64,000 nt of DNA from Rhytidiadelphus loreus (lineage: Eukaryota; Streptophyta; Bryopsida; Hypnales; Hylocomiaceae), in the NCBI GenBank assembly GCA_947034895.1, contig OX344765.1, positions 50,473,001-50,537,000 of the forward strand, in the 5' to 3' direction. A program made the position numbers and the translations under genes. A model generated the notes under the pieces. That model was not told the origin of the DNA. It made no database searches and saw nothing but the letters and a program-made list of their open reading frames with translations. Positions 34,865-46,235 of the stretch are shown here, in pieces (position 1 is the stretch's first letter; the number at the start of each line of letters is the position of its first letter).

Positions 34865-35239
34865 GGAGTTTAGCAACATGCTGTTGCTGTAATTTTTCAA
34901 TTTTTTTCCCAAAGTATGAATTTTTTATGAATTTTTGAAGTGTTCAGTGCATCATGACCCAAAAGAGTCTTTAGACTACCTTGAAGGCACAAACCAACAA
35001 AATCTGAATCCATAATGCTCATCTTACTCATCTAAAACAATGTGTAAAGCAATCACAATATTTTCTAACAATGAATGCACATTGAAAATTTAGAGTTCTA
35101 AATGAGGTTGTCATCCACAAACACATCATGCCAAGATCATATCGTGCCAACATGAGAGATAGCATGCCATAAGTCAACAAAGAACCCTGTAATTGGCTAA
35201 CAATCTAATCACACCAAGGCTCAATAGCACTATTTATAT
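34865..35239. other. AT-rich intergenic DNA, nothing identified
   Basis: No open frame, repeat end or RNA gene could be supported in this short spacer. Confidence 0.4.
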
Positions 35240-37860
35240 TATCTCCATTGGCACAAGACTGCATTGAGGTTCAACCTCAAAGAACTCCAAGTATGAAGAT
35301 ATTGAGTGCTAAAGCTGCAAAGTTTTGGACTCGACAAGGCAGCATTCGCATTATTTGTGAGCGATGTCTTGACAGACCTGTGATTGAGGCTTCTTTGTTC
35401 TGTGCTAGAGGAAGAATAGAAGTGGGTGATTTGGTCATCCCTCGCATTGTTGTCATATTGAGAAACAAGGGCCAGTGACAAGGGGTCAGTAGGCACACAT
35501 TCTTTGGACATGTTGATTTGCCCACTTTTTCATTGATCTTTGCAGAGTTGCAAACCCAAGGATATATTTTTCACACCACTTGGCAATGGGAGCAAGGTTG
35601 GTGGTTGGAAAAGGCATCTAGTATTTGAGATGTACTAACTTTGGGCTTTATTGACTACGAGGTACCACACACCATTTATTCTAACACCATTGAGGGTCAA
35701 CATGAGGTGTGACAATATTATTTGTAAGTTCAAAGTTGGATTCCCCTCGACGGACAAGATATACTAGAAGTGGTGTACCATTTGTAAGTGCTACTATTCC
35801 CAAGTCATTGGGAATTGTTGGAGTGTGCCAATTCGATTTAGAAGCCAACGACCTTTTATTGGTACTTGAAGTCTGAGTGAAGTAATACTGAAGACTAGTG
35901 AAAATCAAACAGATTGGGTGGAAGACACTACAAGTGATGATGGTAGAGATTTCCACGTTACTATGGTAAATCACATAGTAAGGTCTATTTATGCTAAATC
36001 GGGTTTTGCTTGGGACAAGATGGCTTCACCATATAGTGGTGCCAACTGTGGGGTATGACGAATCTCAAGTGCCACATGCACTATGGAGATTGATAATTTT
36101 CAGAGGGAATTCACTATGTGGTGTGAGCTTCAAAAATCATGCAACATGGGTTTTAACCCATATATGGTATAGAGGGTACTATTTGGGTGCCATGAAGGAG
36201 CACCATTGTCAAATTATGAAGAATTCGAGCTAATTTACTCTACCGAAATTCTAGCATAGCGGGACTACAATGCCTCAAATTATGCTAATGTAAAGGGAGG
36301 AGGGCCAAGCATTGTACTACCGGCTAGCAAGGGGAAGAAAGAAGGGGACACAAGCATGGAAGACCCTGAGGCCACCGTGACTATATCTACTACACCAGTG
36401 GTAAACCCACCACCTTTCAACCCCATTGCACAATTTTTCATGCAATTGTATCTGGATTATCAAGGCCAACGAGTAGACAAGATGAAATCACTTAGCACAT
36501 TTGCATGTGGAAGTAACAAATCGTTGTGAGAAGCACATTCAAGACTGAGGCAGTTAATATCTGCTACTTATGGAGTGACTAAACAACAAGCTATTCAACA
36601 CTGGTATAGTATTTTAGATAAGGAATTGAAAAATCTTGTCCATGGTGAAGCCTTAAGGCTGGGTGTTCCACCTACCATGAGGTATGTATTTGAGACGACC
36701 GAGAGAATTGAGATCAATCTCTTGGAGCAAAAGGCTGCCATGAGATTTTTGTGCAAGGAAGAAAACCCGCCAGAGAAGACCAAGTCTGCCAAAGCTAGCA
36801 TACCAATTAACACGGCAGATGCGGATATTGTATATCACGGATGTGGAAGAATTGGTCATCGCTGGCGGAATTGCAAAAAAAATGCAAAGAAAGAATCAGC
36901 CAAGGTTGGTGGTTTTTGTTCAGGTTGTAGCGTCAAGGGCCATGGGGAGGCAAGTTGCTAGAAAATACATCCAGAACTCAAGCCCAAAGAGAACAAAAAT
37001 ACTAAGGGTAGTGAATCTAAAGAGGCCAAGTCAACGGGAAGAGAGAAGAAATCATGGAAGGCCTAGTTCACAGAGTTAGAGACCAAGATGGCAGTAAGAC
37101 TACATGTTATGTGGCATGGCAGACCCACATGGGACGCTAGTGGATGCCTTTGCGCTAACACATGATAGTAGAACCATATTGCATGATATGCCACGAGGTG
37201 CAAGTTTGGGATTGGATCCACAACGAAGTGAAGTCAACCGCCAAATTAGACTTCCAAAGTCATCTGCACTAGAAAATATGGTGCCTACTTCTTTTATGGT
37301 GTTACCAATTTAGAATCCAACCGATTTATGAAGAGCTTCAAAATCCAATGTAAATGACCAAGGTATGGGCATTGTGGTTGATGAAGCTACCATTGTGTGT
37401 CATGCTCCATTGTTTTTTGCAATCATGGTTGCACATTCGCAATTTAATGTGGTTAGAGTATTCTAATTAGTATCTACCATATGTGAAGATGGCACCTCAC
37501 ATCTTCGACATCATCATAACGCAGTTGTAGAGTCAACTCACTCTTTCTGATGCCATTTACTTGCTCCGTCCCTCCTATAAAAGTATAATCGTACACGGAC
37601 AAGTTTCTTATGTGTCCTTGGTCAAACCCAAGCCTTCAATTGCCGACCCATAGAGCATCAAGGGTTGAACACCGGAATCCAATAGTACTCATTGAGGTGC
37701 AAAAACTTCCCCTTTGAACCCAACAAGGGTTTATCATTTGGCCAAATCATATGATGTTTTGGTAGGGGCTATGGTATTATATCCTATGGGATTCACCTTG
37801 GACTTTTGGGAGGAGACAACATCATACAAATTAGAATGGCAAGCAGAAGATGGGCACAAA
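35240..37860 (+). pseudogene. Decayed retroelement Gag region (probably Ty3/gypsy)
   Basis: Broken coding sequence in several frames. The best part is an open frame at 36575-36961 (128 residues from ATG) that continues a Gag-like sequence starting near 36400 (PFNPIAQFFMQLYLDYQ). It shows TKQQAIQHWYSILDKEL and ends with two zinc-knuckle-like motifs: YHGCGRIGHRWRNC, where the first cysteine is tyrosine, and CSGCSVKGHGEASC. Stops and frame changes occur upstream and downstream. A further degenerate coding stretch (YDVLVGAMVLYPMG, near 37750) follows. I could not identify protease or reverse transcriptase. Family assignment is inference from the knuckles. Confidence 0.55.
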
Positions 37861-39504
37861 CACTACAAGGGGAATTCTATCCGCAGTGACAGATATTTGA
37901 CAAAAATTTGTCAAATGCTTTGTCAATTAGGACGTGTTGATTAAGATGTCGAATTAATAGAGTTTTGTCATTTCTTAGTCAATTTAGATACCCCATCATC
38001 AATTTTTAATTATAGTAGTGTTGGAATATTTCAAGGTTCTTGAAGGCATTTCCAACTGATATTCAACCGCATTGTGAAAAAACAAATTTTAAATGCAATT
38101 TGCATTTCTTTTAATTCACAAAATCAAACCCAAACCCAAACACTAAATAAGATTCATACCCGAGTACTCATACCACATTCACTCCTCTACTCACTTTTGT
38201 AATTTTAGAAGGATACTGCTTTCGCAATCGATATGGGACAATGGATTTTGTATGGACAACAAAGATCGGACTCTTTGAATGTATCAACGGCTGACGATTT
38301 TTGTTTTTACATTTGATCTGATGGCAAAGCAAGATTTAGTTTTTTTTCCAAATTCAATCTGACGGTAGACGATTTTCCAATGGGGGGTTGGAGGGAAACT
38401 CAAGGCTGAACTTTTTTTTATCAGATAGTCAAGAAAATTGATGATTTTTTTGTTCAAATTATTTCTAAACAACAAATTAATTAAGCTTTAACACTTAAAA
38501 ATATTACTAATCAAAATTCAGCTTCACATTCAAATCTACCTTCTAAAGCCTTTGACTACAAATGAATTGAGAAGAGAAGACAAGTCCTTTATACAAGAAG
38601 GATAGTAGTAGGTAAAACAATTCATATGGGAGATATATGAATTGGGATTAGTAGGATCTCAACCGTTTATATTTAATTCAAAAGCAGGAATTTTGTTCAA
38701 AGTGAAATTTGAGACCTCATTTAGGCATAGTAGAATACTTTTTTTCAAAAACCTTTAAACTAAAAAAAGTTGGGAAAGAAATTTAAGTTTCACCTCTAAA
38801 AATCCATTTTAGATTTAGATCCTTCACTCAAAAGTTATGAACAAAACTCAAAGAGGATTTGGAAGGGACATTATTTTTTTACATTGTTTCTGAATTTTGT
38901 CTATACTTTTTATTGGAGTATCTAAATCTGAAAAGGATTTTTGGAGATGAAAATTAAATTTATTTACCAACGTTTAATAGTCTAAAGTTTTCTAAGAAAA
39001 AGTATTCTACTATGCCTAAATGAGGTCTAAAATTCCACTTTGAACAAAATTCCTATGTTTTGACAATGAGTGGTCAAGCTCTCATCTTCAAATTATCCCA
39101 TACTTTTTGAGAATTCTTGATGGACAATACATTTCACTATAAAAAGAACCTCTCAGTCTACCCTCCAATCACAAAATTTATTTGCCTAAATTTTTTTAGT
39201 TGGCATTTGTACATTGCCTACACATGTCTATTGTCAATTTAGACAATTATGTGTTAAAGTCTTGTTATTTTAGACTTGTTTCTCTTGTAGCATGTCTAAA
39301 TTGACAAGAAATGATAGATAATTGACATCATTTTGACCAAAAAAAAAGGAAATTTATAGTATCGTGTTGCATACTGTCATTTTAGACAGTTTTGTGTCCA
39401 AATTGTGTCATTTTGGACGTGTTTTCCTTGTAGTGACAGCCTATTGTCATTTTTTTTTTAAACTGTTAAAATCTTGTCATTCCGGACCCATTTCCCTTGT
39501 AGTG
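37861..39504. mobile_element. Possible CACTA-type non-autonomous element
   Basis: The left edge reads CACTACAAGGGGAATTC and the right edge, in reverse complement, reads CACTACAAGGGAAATGG. The following bases also align loosely (TCCG..TGACA). Near the right end, related end-like units recur at 39425-39435 (CCTTGTAGTG) and 39275-39290 (CTTGTAGCATG), with shared GTCTAAAATGACA motifs that suggest subterminal repeats. The three flanking bases differ (AAA and ACT), so target duplication is not shown. A separate foldback at 38687-39053 lies inside. Confidence 0.45.
38687..39053. mobile_element. Foldback element, about 367 bp
   Basis: The left arm starts GGAATTTTGTTCAAAGTG and includes GACCTCATTTAGGCATAGTA. 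The same blocks return in reverse complement at the right, ending CACTTTGAACAAAATTCC. Arms of about 175 bp meet near 38870 with almost no loop. The inner arm segment (TCACCTC..AAATCCATTTT, then TCAAAAGTTATG) is shared with the foldback at 42549-42892, so they form one family. Confidence 0.75.
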
Positions 39505-40562
39505 ACTCTTAGTCCCAGGCCTCGCCTTTTCCCGACTCTCCTTCCTCCTTTCCCAATGCAACTAAGGACAAAGGTTTGGAAGGGTTGGTGGGGCAATTCA
39601 TGCAAACATGGCCCACTTGTCCGCATCCCCAATACTTTCTTTACTTTTGATAATCCAGACGCTCAGCAGCCATCTTTGTTAATGTAGTTGTTCCTCAAAT
39701 AGCATCAATCTCCAGGGGAGTCGGTCCCGAAGTTGCTAGACTCGCTTGAAACTGCCCACCATGTTCATGTGCATTTGAAGAAACATTGGAGGGACATGAC
39801 CTTGGCGTTGTGTCTACAATCGCTCATCAATTCTTGACGTCATTGCCATTCATTCATGAAACTTTCGTGGTTGTGCTTCTGTTGTGGAAATGGAATCAAG
39901 GACCTCATCTTTGAGCCCTCCTCGAAAACGCGCCACTAAGCTTGCCTCATTCCACTCGACTTGCGCAGCATGCTCATTAAAGGTTGAAATATAATTTGCC
40001 ATGAATCCAGTCTATCTAATCTTGCCAAGGCGGTCTTCAACAGTGCTACGACAATCAATCTCCCCATGAACTGCTATAACCGCCTCTCTAAAAGCATCAT
40101 AATTGACTAATAGATTATGAGGGCATCCCTCATCTAATGCTTGTAAAATTGGCATTTCCAATTTTGTGCCAACCCTGTTATGTACGATAGGACATAAACA
40201 ATTTTATCCTCATCCATGGCTTACCTTGAAGACTAGCCGAAGTTGGGTGAACCATTTGTAGACCTCTCCTCCCTTCTTCCGTGAGAATTTCTGGGGTGGT
40301 GCTACCTTTGATTCTCTGCTTGTTGATTCCAAAGCATCAAAACCTCCCGCTCTCTCGTAAACATGATCAGCCACCCACGCAGGTACGAAAGTAAAGCAAT
40401 TGATGTGGATGCAATCGCTAATTCAGAGATTTGTTGTACTAGATGTGGGATGGCCATCTAGAATACCGATTGAATTTGTTGTTGTATGAATGTTGCCAAT
40501 TGAGAGCTTGGCCCTTCCACTCCTGATGGCCCTCCTCCTGCAGCGGATTCCTTTTGGTCCAT
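39505..40562 (-). pseudogene. Decayed Ty3/gypsy Gag on the minus strand
   Basis: Reading leftward from an ATG at 40562 (MDQKESAAGGGPSG), the conceptual product has clear retrotransposon Gag features: FSRKKGGEVYKWFTQL, NYDAFREAVIAVHGEID, ANYISTFNEHAAQVEWNEAS, and ARFRGGLKDEV. Several stops and frame changes interrupt it, so it is dead. It ends at the edge of the CACTA-like terminus at 39504. Candidate LTR sequence in the same orientation lies just upstream at about 41060-41622. Confidence 0.7.
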
Positions 40563-41059
40563 CCTTTACAAGGCCCACAATAGGGTGGATTAAACTGCCC
40601 AATCAAAACGCAACCACCGCAGATTGAATCTCATCAGTGAACCTACACAGTACATGTATCACCTAGACCAACCACCGCATATCCTCCATTTCCAGCAACC
40701 TCACCAAGATTACAACGCTTCAACATTTGAGAAAAGTTAGAACAACTCCAGCGGCACCAAGGTTCATGCGTATGCTAGAGATTTGCAACATAAAAATTCA
40801 TTCACACCAATCAAGTGCCAACCCTAAATTATCTCCACACATTCTCAATCATCAGGCGACATCAATTCTCTTATTCACTGCAGCCGCAAGGCTCAAAACA
40901 TACCCTAAGGAATATTTCTACACAAACAAATATCCAAACTCATATCCTAAGAAATATTCCATCTATATTCTTATATTCCATCTATTCTTATTTCATATCC
41001 TAAGAAATATTTCTACTCTAACATAACATGGCTACAATAAAATAAATCGAATCTATAAT
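40563..41059. other. Leader region of the minus-strand gypsy remnant
   Basis: Non-coding sequence between the Gag start and the candidate LTR. A unit CCTAAGaAATATTtC recurs three times between 40910 and 41010. No primer-binding site was identified with confidence. Confidence 0.35.
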
Positions 41060-41622
41060 TATTCTCATCAAATCATACACAACAGTCTTGGAACGTGGAC
41101 ATGATCAAGACTTCGCATAATGTCAAGGTTTAGGATTCAGGATCAAATTCCTGTTGATGCTCCATTCTACTTCCTTCTTTACTCAACTGGAGGCCCACCC
41201 AAGTCCACCCAAGTCCACCCAAGTCTCTCCTCTTTCCCTAATATAATTCCAAGATTCAATGCAAGCATAAACAAAAATAGTTCATTGTATTGATAGAATG
41301 CGAAGTGAGGGACAAAGCTCCCCTCAATGAGCTTTAAGGAAGACAACCTAACCACTATAACGTCCTTGCCTTGTAACCGTTAGTGATATCCGTCCAGCTG
41401 TTACAACCTAGTCGTAACATAGATGAAAAAGAGAGCTTCCTAAATTAGAAGTATAACTTCCTAGACTAAGAATAAAAGTTAGGTAGTAGTATATAAGGAT
41501 GTCAAGACTAAGGAGATCCTTAGTCTTCACAATACATCTTTTGTATTTTAGTTTCTTGCTTTAGATATTCTAGCTACTTGTTTTTAATATATTTATTGTT
41601 TTTGCTCTTGTTTATGGTGTCA
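41060..41622 (-). repeat. Candidate gypsy LTR (upstream of the minus-strand Gag remnant)
   Basis: On the minus strand the sequence starts TGACACCATAAACAAGAGC at 41622. It contains a TATA-like CCTTATATACTACTACC near 41490, and a transcribed-looking region follows. About 180 bp at its start match 51120-51297 in the same orientation (GTAGTATAAGGATGT..AAGACTAAG and TTTATTGTT.TTGCTCTTG), showing two copies of one LTR family. The left boundary is uncertain. A 10-bp tandem repeat (CCACCCAAGT, three copies) lies at 41192-41222. Confidence 0.55.
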
Positions 41623-42391
41623 TTTACAAGATTTATGTTAAAATTAATAGATTTATGTTGAAAGCAACAAAACAGTGACCAAAACAACACGACCAAATCA
41701 ACAGAATTCTGTCAAAATTCCTACGTTTTCTACTAGTGAAAAGCCACACCAATGTTTAAATTCAAACACTTGGGTTAGGACCAACCCTTTTTTGGGGGTG
41801 AAATGGAGCCAAAAAGCACCATTTCATAATGAAATTTTTTTTTGCCAGAAAAGCTTCAATCCAATTTAAAATATGGATGAAATTGTCAAATTTGGATGAA
41901 AAAGTGTATGAATTTGATTGAAAAGTGTTTTATGGTACAAAAGATGGATGTACAAAGAAATAAAATGCTTCACCAAATTTTAAGTGATCATCATCCTGGC
42001 ATTTTTTCAAAAACAAAAACAAAAGGGCTGGTTAGGACTAACTCAAGCGGGATTTTCTCGAACTTAGAGTTGGAAAATCTCTCACAAAAGCTTGTTAAGG
42101 TTAGTACTCAACACCAAAGGCTCAACTACAAATTAAGGTATTCCAACAATCTCACAAAAAAACATGTGCTAGTTAGTAGTAAAGGCAAGAAAAGAGTAGA
42201 AAAGAAGTGACTCGAACAACAAAATCCAATACAGAAGTGTTGATTTTTTTTTGCTAAAAAGGTCAAGTTGACTTGGACATTATCTAACACCAAATTGTTC
42301 ATTGATTTGTTGATGTTTTTGTTAGTTTGGTCAATTTTTTCTTAAAATAGTTTTTTTGGAAAAATCCGGATGGAAGTTCCGCCTTGCAAGT
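41623..42391. other. AT-rich intergenic DNA with a CACTA-like end
   Basis: TTTTCTACTAGTG at 41726-41738 resembles a right terminus of a CACTA-type element (CACTAGTAGAAAA in reverse). The 104-residue frame at 41896-42210 starts with ATG but shows no recognisable domain and is lysine- and serine-rich in the manner of AT-rich background. Confidence 0.35.
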
Positions 42392-42465
42392 AGCCACCAC
42401 CATGAGGGTTTGAATCATGGACCTCATGGTTGAGGTCCAAGGCTCTACACCATTGAGCCACTTAG
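42392..42465 (-). repeat. tRNA-derived sequence, SINE head or tRNA pseudogene
   Basis: On the minus strand the sequence has an A-box-like TGGCTCAATGGTGTAGAGC (42460-42442) and a B-box-like TGATTCAAACC (42417-42407) at tRNA-like spacing. Between them is a stem GGACCTCA..TGAGGTCC. The downstream sequence runs through GGCGGAACTTCC to a T-rich stretch that could end Pol III transcription. The acceptor stem does not pair properly, so it is not a functional tRNA gene. Confidence 0.45.
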
Positions 42466-42548
42466 AAATGTTCATGTTTTAGAAGGAATTTGTATTACAT
42501 TTATATTGTTTTTGCATTTATATTTTTTTCTTATGTTTTGTAAAAACA

Positions 42549-42892
42549 ACAGACTTTGGTGACCATTTTGGCACAGTAAAATATGTTTTCTCTTAAAATT
42601 TGAACCAAGAATAGTTAGAAAATCAAGATAAATTTCACCTCAAAAAATCATTTTGAGACTTGAGGTCTTCTATCAAAAATTATGGACAAAATTCAGATAA
42701 GGTTCTTAAAAATGTCAACGAAAAAGTCCATTTCATCCCCGCTCTGAATTTTGCTCATAATTTTTTATTGGAGACTTTAAATCTCAAACGGATTTTTGGA
42801 GGTGAAATTTAGCTTAATTTTCTAAATTTGTTTAGTTCAAAGTTTTTTCAAAAATTGTATTTTCCTGTGCCAAAACAGTCACCAAAGTCTTC
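42549..42892. mobile_element. Foldback element, about 344 bp
   Basis: The left edge AGACTTTGGTGACCATTTTG is mirrored by the right edge CAAAACAGTCACCAAAGTCT. The inner arms pair TTTCACCTCAAAAAATCATT with the reverse of GGATTTTTGGAGGTGAAATT. It is the same family as 38687-39053 but with different outermost ends. Confidence 0.7.
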
Positions 42893-43639
42893 TGAGTTCA
42901 AAAAACACATAATTGTGAATGATTAAGTTTAAAATTAAATGAAAGTTGTACATAGAATTGAACCATGGGGATTTAAACATTGCCCAAATGACACAAACTT
43001 GTTTAAAGCTTTTGTAAGTGTAAATGAACAAAAAATGTTGAGTATTTTTGTTGATTTGGATGTTGTACTACCAAAAGTAACAAAAAAATTGTAACCGTTT
43101 TGTTACCTTGTACCAAATCAACAAAAACTTGTGAAACTGGTCGATATAGTGCCCAAATTAACAAAAATTTGATGATTTTTTGTTGATCTGCACATCATTT
43201 TCCACTAGTGTATTTATGCAAGGCAAGGCTTTCCAAAGGGACCCCAACGTCCTTTCAAAGGAGATTAAAAAACACAACAATTAGTCAAAAACTTTGATAG
43301 CAAAACAAGTGGTTTTGGCAAAATGACCAAATCCAAACAATGCCAATGAATTTGGTAGAAACAAAATACAAGTGAAGAGGTTGCAAAGAGAGAGGAGGAA
43401 GGGGCCTTTTAAATTTGTCCAAGGCCCCCATCTCCCCTCTAATTACCTACATCTAGTCCTAAGTAAATAAAAACTAATGAAATTCAAATTCTACCATGAT
43501 TGTTGTGGATTCTATAACTTTTGGAGAAAAGATCCAAATGCCAAACCAATTGCACCATTGTCTTCAAAAGACTCAAATTAGTCAAGGATATCCTCTATTT
43601 CCTACTTCTAGGCGATTTTGCAATTGAAAACTATCATTT
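42893..43639. other. AT-rich intergenic DNA with a second CACTAGTG-type end
   Basis: TTTTCCACTAGTG at 43197-43209 is a CACTA-like right terminus. It is preceded over 150 bp by several ACAAAAAnTTG / TTTTTGTTGAT motifs in both orientations, which look like subterminal repeats. No matching left end was found, so the element is partial or unrecognised. No coding sequence is supported. Confidence 0.4.
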
Positions 43640-43905
43640 AGCAAAGCAGTGAAAAAGGTCCAAACCCCAATTAAATGCCACATTTAACTACTTTTGGACT
43701 ATTCAATGAATTATGGACAAAACATCTGGAGATCTCTGGATAATAATATCAGGGGATCCCCAAATGTTTATTTAGATCTCCGAATGTTTTGCATTATCTC
43801 CTGATGACTAGTTTTTTTCTCTCCCGATGACCATTACTAATTTTGGACTTTTTAAAGTCCAAAAGTAGTTAAATGTGGCATCAAATGTTAGAGTTTGCAT
43901 TTTCT
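43640..43905. mobile_element. MITE-like element with 26-bp perfect inverted repeats
   Basis: ATGCCACATTTAACTACTTT(TGGACT) at about 43674-43699 is repeated exactly in reverse complement at about 43856-43881 (AGTCCAAAAGTAGTTAAATG..). The centre holds further short complementary pieces (AGATCTCTGG, CAGGGGATCCCC). No gene is present. Confidence 0.65.
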
Positions 43906-44939
43906 CAAAGTTTTGATTAGCCAGGGTGGTTTAGAAGCTTTGAGAACGTATGAGAAGAGTCCAAGTTGACTTTGTTTAGACACTATCAACCTACTGCAAT
44001 CTTTGTAAATTTGTCAAAAGTTGTTGCCGCCACCAGTTAGGGTAATTTTTGGTGTCTAAATGTCATGAAATTTGGTTGGGTGCTTATTTATACTAAAAAA
44101 CACTATCCTAATTTTTAGTAAGATTTTACTGAGACTTGAATTTTCTAATGCCTAAAAATACGGTTGACTTTCCATGGAGTTACCTTCTACAATCCAGAAA
44201 AATACAATTTTTTTGAGAATCCCCTAAAAAGTCTTCTAAATATAGGTTCAAGTTTTCAATTAAACTTGAAACTAATAATAGCACTTGAGATGGAAATTCC
44301 TATTTCTTGATTTTAATTCTTCTGAGGAGGAATCATTTTTGAAATGGAAAATCTTGGCAATTTGGCTTCATTGTTACGCTCCTGGCATTTTTTTAATAAG
44401 AAACACCTTTCTTCATCCCTCAATCGCCCGCAAACTGAATTCGTGGATTTTACTTGCAATGTTACATTTGATGGTGTTTTTTCCAACTTTTTCAAATTGA
44501 ACGATGCTCCGCTATGAACTCCTAACAAGATTCCCAAGGCTTTTAGATGACCTTTAGAATTCCTAACTAATTCTTTTTTTTTCTAGGGATGTCATGTATT
44601 CTTGATGTGGTTAAATCCTTCAAAAGTCTATTTTAGGTGTTTTCACTATTTGGCCATCAGGGCTCAATTCTATTCCTAACTTACAAATGACCTCTCAAAC
44701 ACCTATTACGACATAAAGTTTAGCAAATGGAAGTGTTTAGAGCATTTCTAGACTTTTTGCACCTAAAACACCATATTAGTAGGGACTTCCACCCAATATG
44801 ATGTTAATACACTTTTTAGGACTTTTTGAATAGAAATACTCATAAAAATGAGCATTTAAAGCAAAAAAAAAATTCAAGGTCTAGGTGACAATTACGGAGC
44901 TCACACAACCCCAAAATAAAAAAATGTCAATACTATGGA
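43906..44939. other. AT-rich intergenic DNA, nothing firmly identified
   Basis: No protein-like frame, repeat terminus or RNA gene was supported. The small overlapping frames near 44285-44537 lie on opposite strands of the same AT-rich stretch. Confidence 0.4.
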
Positions 44940-45187
44940 AGTATGCCTAGAAATATGACTCAAAGTTCCCCAAACATGTTCCCTATGTTCTCTATGAAGT
45001 ATTTTGGTCTTCCCAATGGGCATATAGTATACGCCCGTGAAGTATAAGGTTTAAAAATGACTAGCAATCATATTTTGCAATCATATTTTTTCCAAGGTGT
45101 TGGCCTCCAAGAATATGATTATGAGTAGTTACTAGTCATCTCTAGTCATATATTTGCAATCATAAAATATCCATTTTCTTGTAGTGA
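44940..45187 (+). mobile_element. Right-end fragment of the same CACTA family as 46236-48319
   Basis: This segment aligns in the same orientation with 48061-48319. Shared blocks include TATGTTCCCTACGTTCTCTA-type sequence near 44980, GCATATAGTATACGCCcGTGAAGTA near 45020, TGTTGGCCTCCAAGAATATG near 45098 and AGTCATctCTAGTCATAT. It ends in TTTTCTTGTAGTG at 45187. No matching left terminus was found nearby. Confidence 0.65.
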
Positions 45188-45384
45188 TTGTATACAACGC
45201 ATCTATGTTTTTTTCGATGTCTTTTAGAACCTCATTGTCGCATAGGACATCAACTCATTTAGCTAATGACATCCCAACGTTATTGGGAATATCTACCTCA
45301 ATTCTACCTCCCATAGTTGCAATCCCATCTTAGTGCTCTTGTTTTGAAAAACATGCGTGTCTGTTGCTAACATCCAAAAAAACA

Positions 45385-45415
45385 GGGGTTTAGGGCTAAA
45401 CCCTAAACCCTGACC
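45385..45415. repeat. Short head-to-head plant telomere-like motif
   Basis: GGGTTTAGGG is followed after one base by TAAACCCTAAACCCT, so the Arabidopsis-type telomere heptamer TTTAGGG occurs in both orientations back to back. Only about three units are present. It could be an interstitial telomere scar, a telo-box or chance. Confidence 0.4.
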
Positions 45416-45439
45416 TCTTGTATTTTGAAGAACGCTAAT

Positions 45440-46235
45440 ATATTCCAGAAGGTTCTTTACACCTTCAAGTTCTTCAAGCTCATTATGATTTTCCAACTAC
45501 TAGACATTTCGGATTCAACAAGACATTAAAATTCATAATTATCTCAAGATTTTTGGTAGCCTCATATGTAGAAGGCTATCAAAGATTTTGTGTTCTCTTG
45601 TGACTTGTTCAAGATCCAAGAATTCACAACATTGACCATGTGGACTTCTATAACCATTACCTATCCCCCAACAACTTTAGTCTTCGATTTCTATAGATTT
45701 CATTACTAACCTACTACCATCAAATTCTTTTGATTTTATATATGTTATTGTGGACCCACTAACAAAGATGGCACATTTTGTTCTTTGCAACAAGACAATC
45801 ACTAGAGAAGGTACAACACAACTTTTCTTCGACAACATTTATTGATAGTATGGATTGCCAAAGATATCATCTCAAACCGAGGACCGTAATTTGTTTCCAG
45901 ATTTTGGCAATCCCTTTTTAAGATTTTCAAGGTGGATGTCAAACTATCTTATGCTTTTCATCCTCAAACCAATGGTCAAACCAAGAGTGTCAATCGAGTA
46001 TTGGAACAATATTTGCATTGCACCATCAATTATCAATAACATGATTGGACCTCGTATTTAACTTTGGCTAAATTTGCATATAACATCATTCATGCCTCAA
46101 CTTGACAAACGCCATTTTTTGCTAATTACGGATATCATCCCAAGTTTGATGTACTGAATATTTCAAAGGCAAACAATCAAATAGCCAAAGATTTAACAAC
46201 ATGGTTATTAAAGTTCCAAGAAATCATGAAGCTCT
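45440..46235 (+). pseudogene. Decayed Ty3/gypsy integrase, left part, interrupted by a CACTA element
   Basis: Fragments in several frames follow the gypsy integrase order: HFGFNKTLKFI near 45507, a cysteine pair region near 45590, DFITNLPPSNSFDFIYVIVD near 45697, LTKMAHFV, PKISSQTEDRN in place of the usual DRGxxF block, then HPQTNGQTKSVNRVLEQYL near 45959 and FANYGYHPKFDVLN near 46117. Stops and frame changes show it is dead. The reading continues on the far side of the CACTA element at 48323. Confidence 0.75.

Noticed and set aside
41896..42210. 104-residue Lys-rich frame as a gene
   Set aside because: Composition equals the AT-rich surroundings and no domain is visible.
42392..42465. Functional tRNA gene
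   Set aside because: A- and B-box-like motifs are present but acceptor and T stems do not pair properly.
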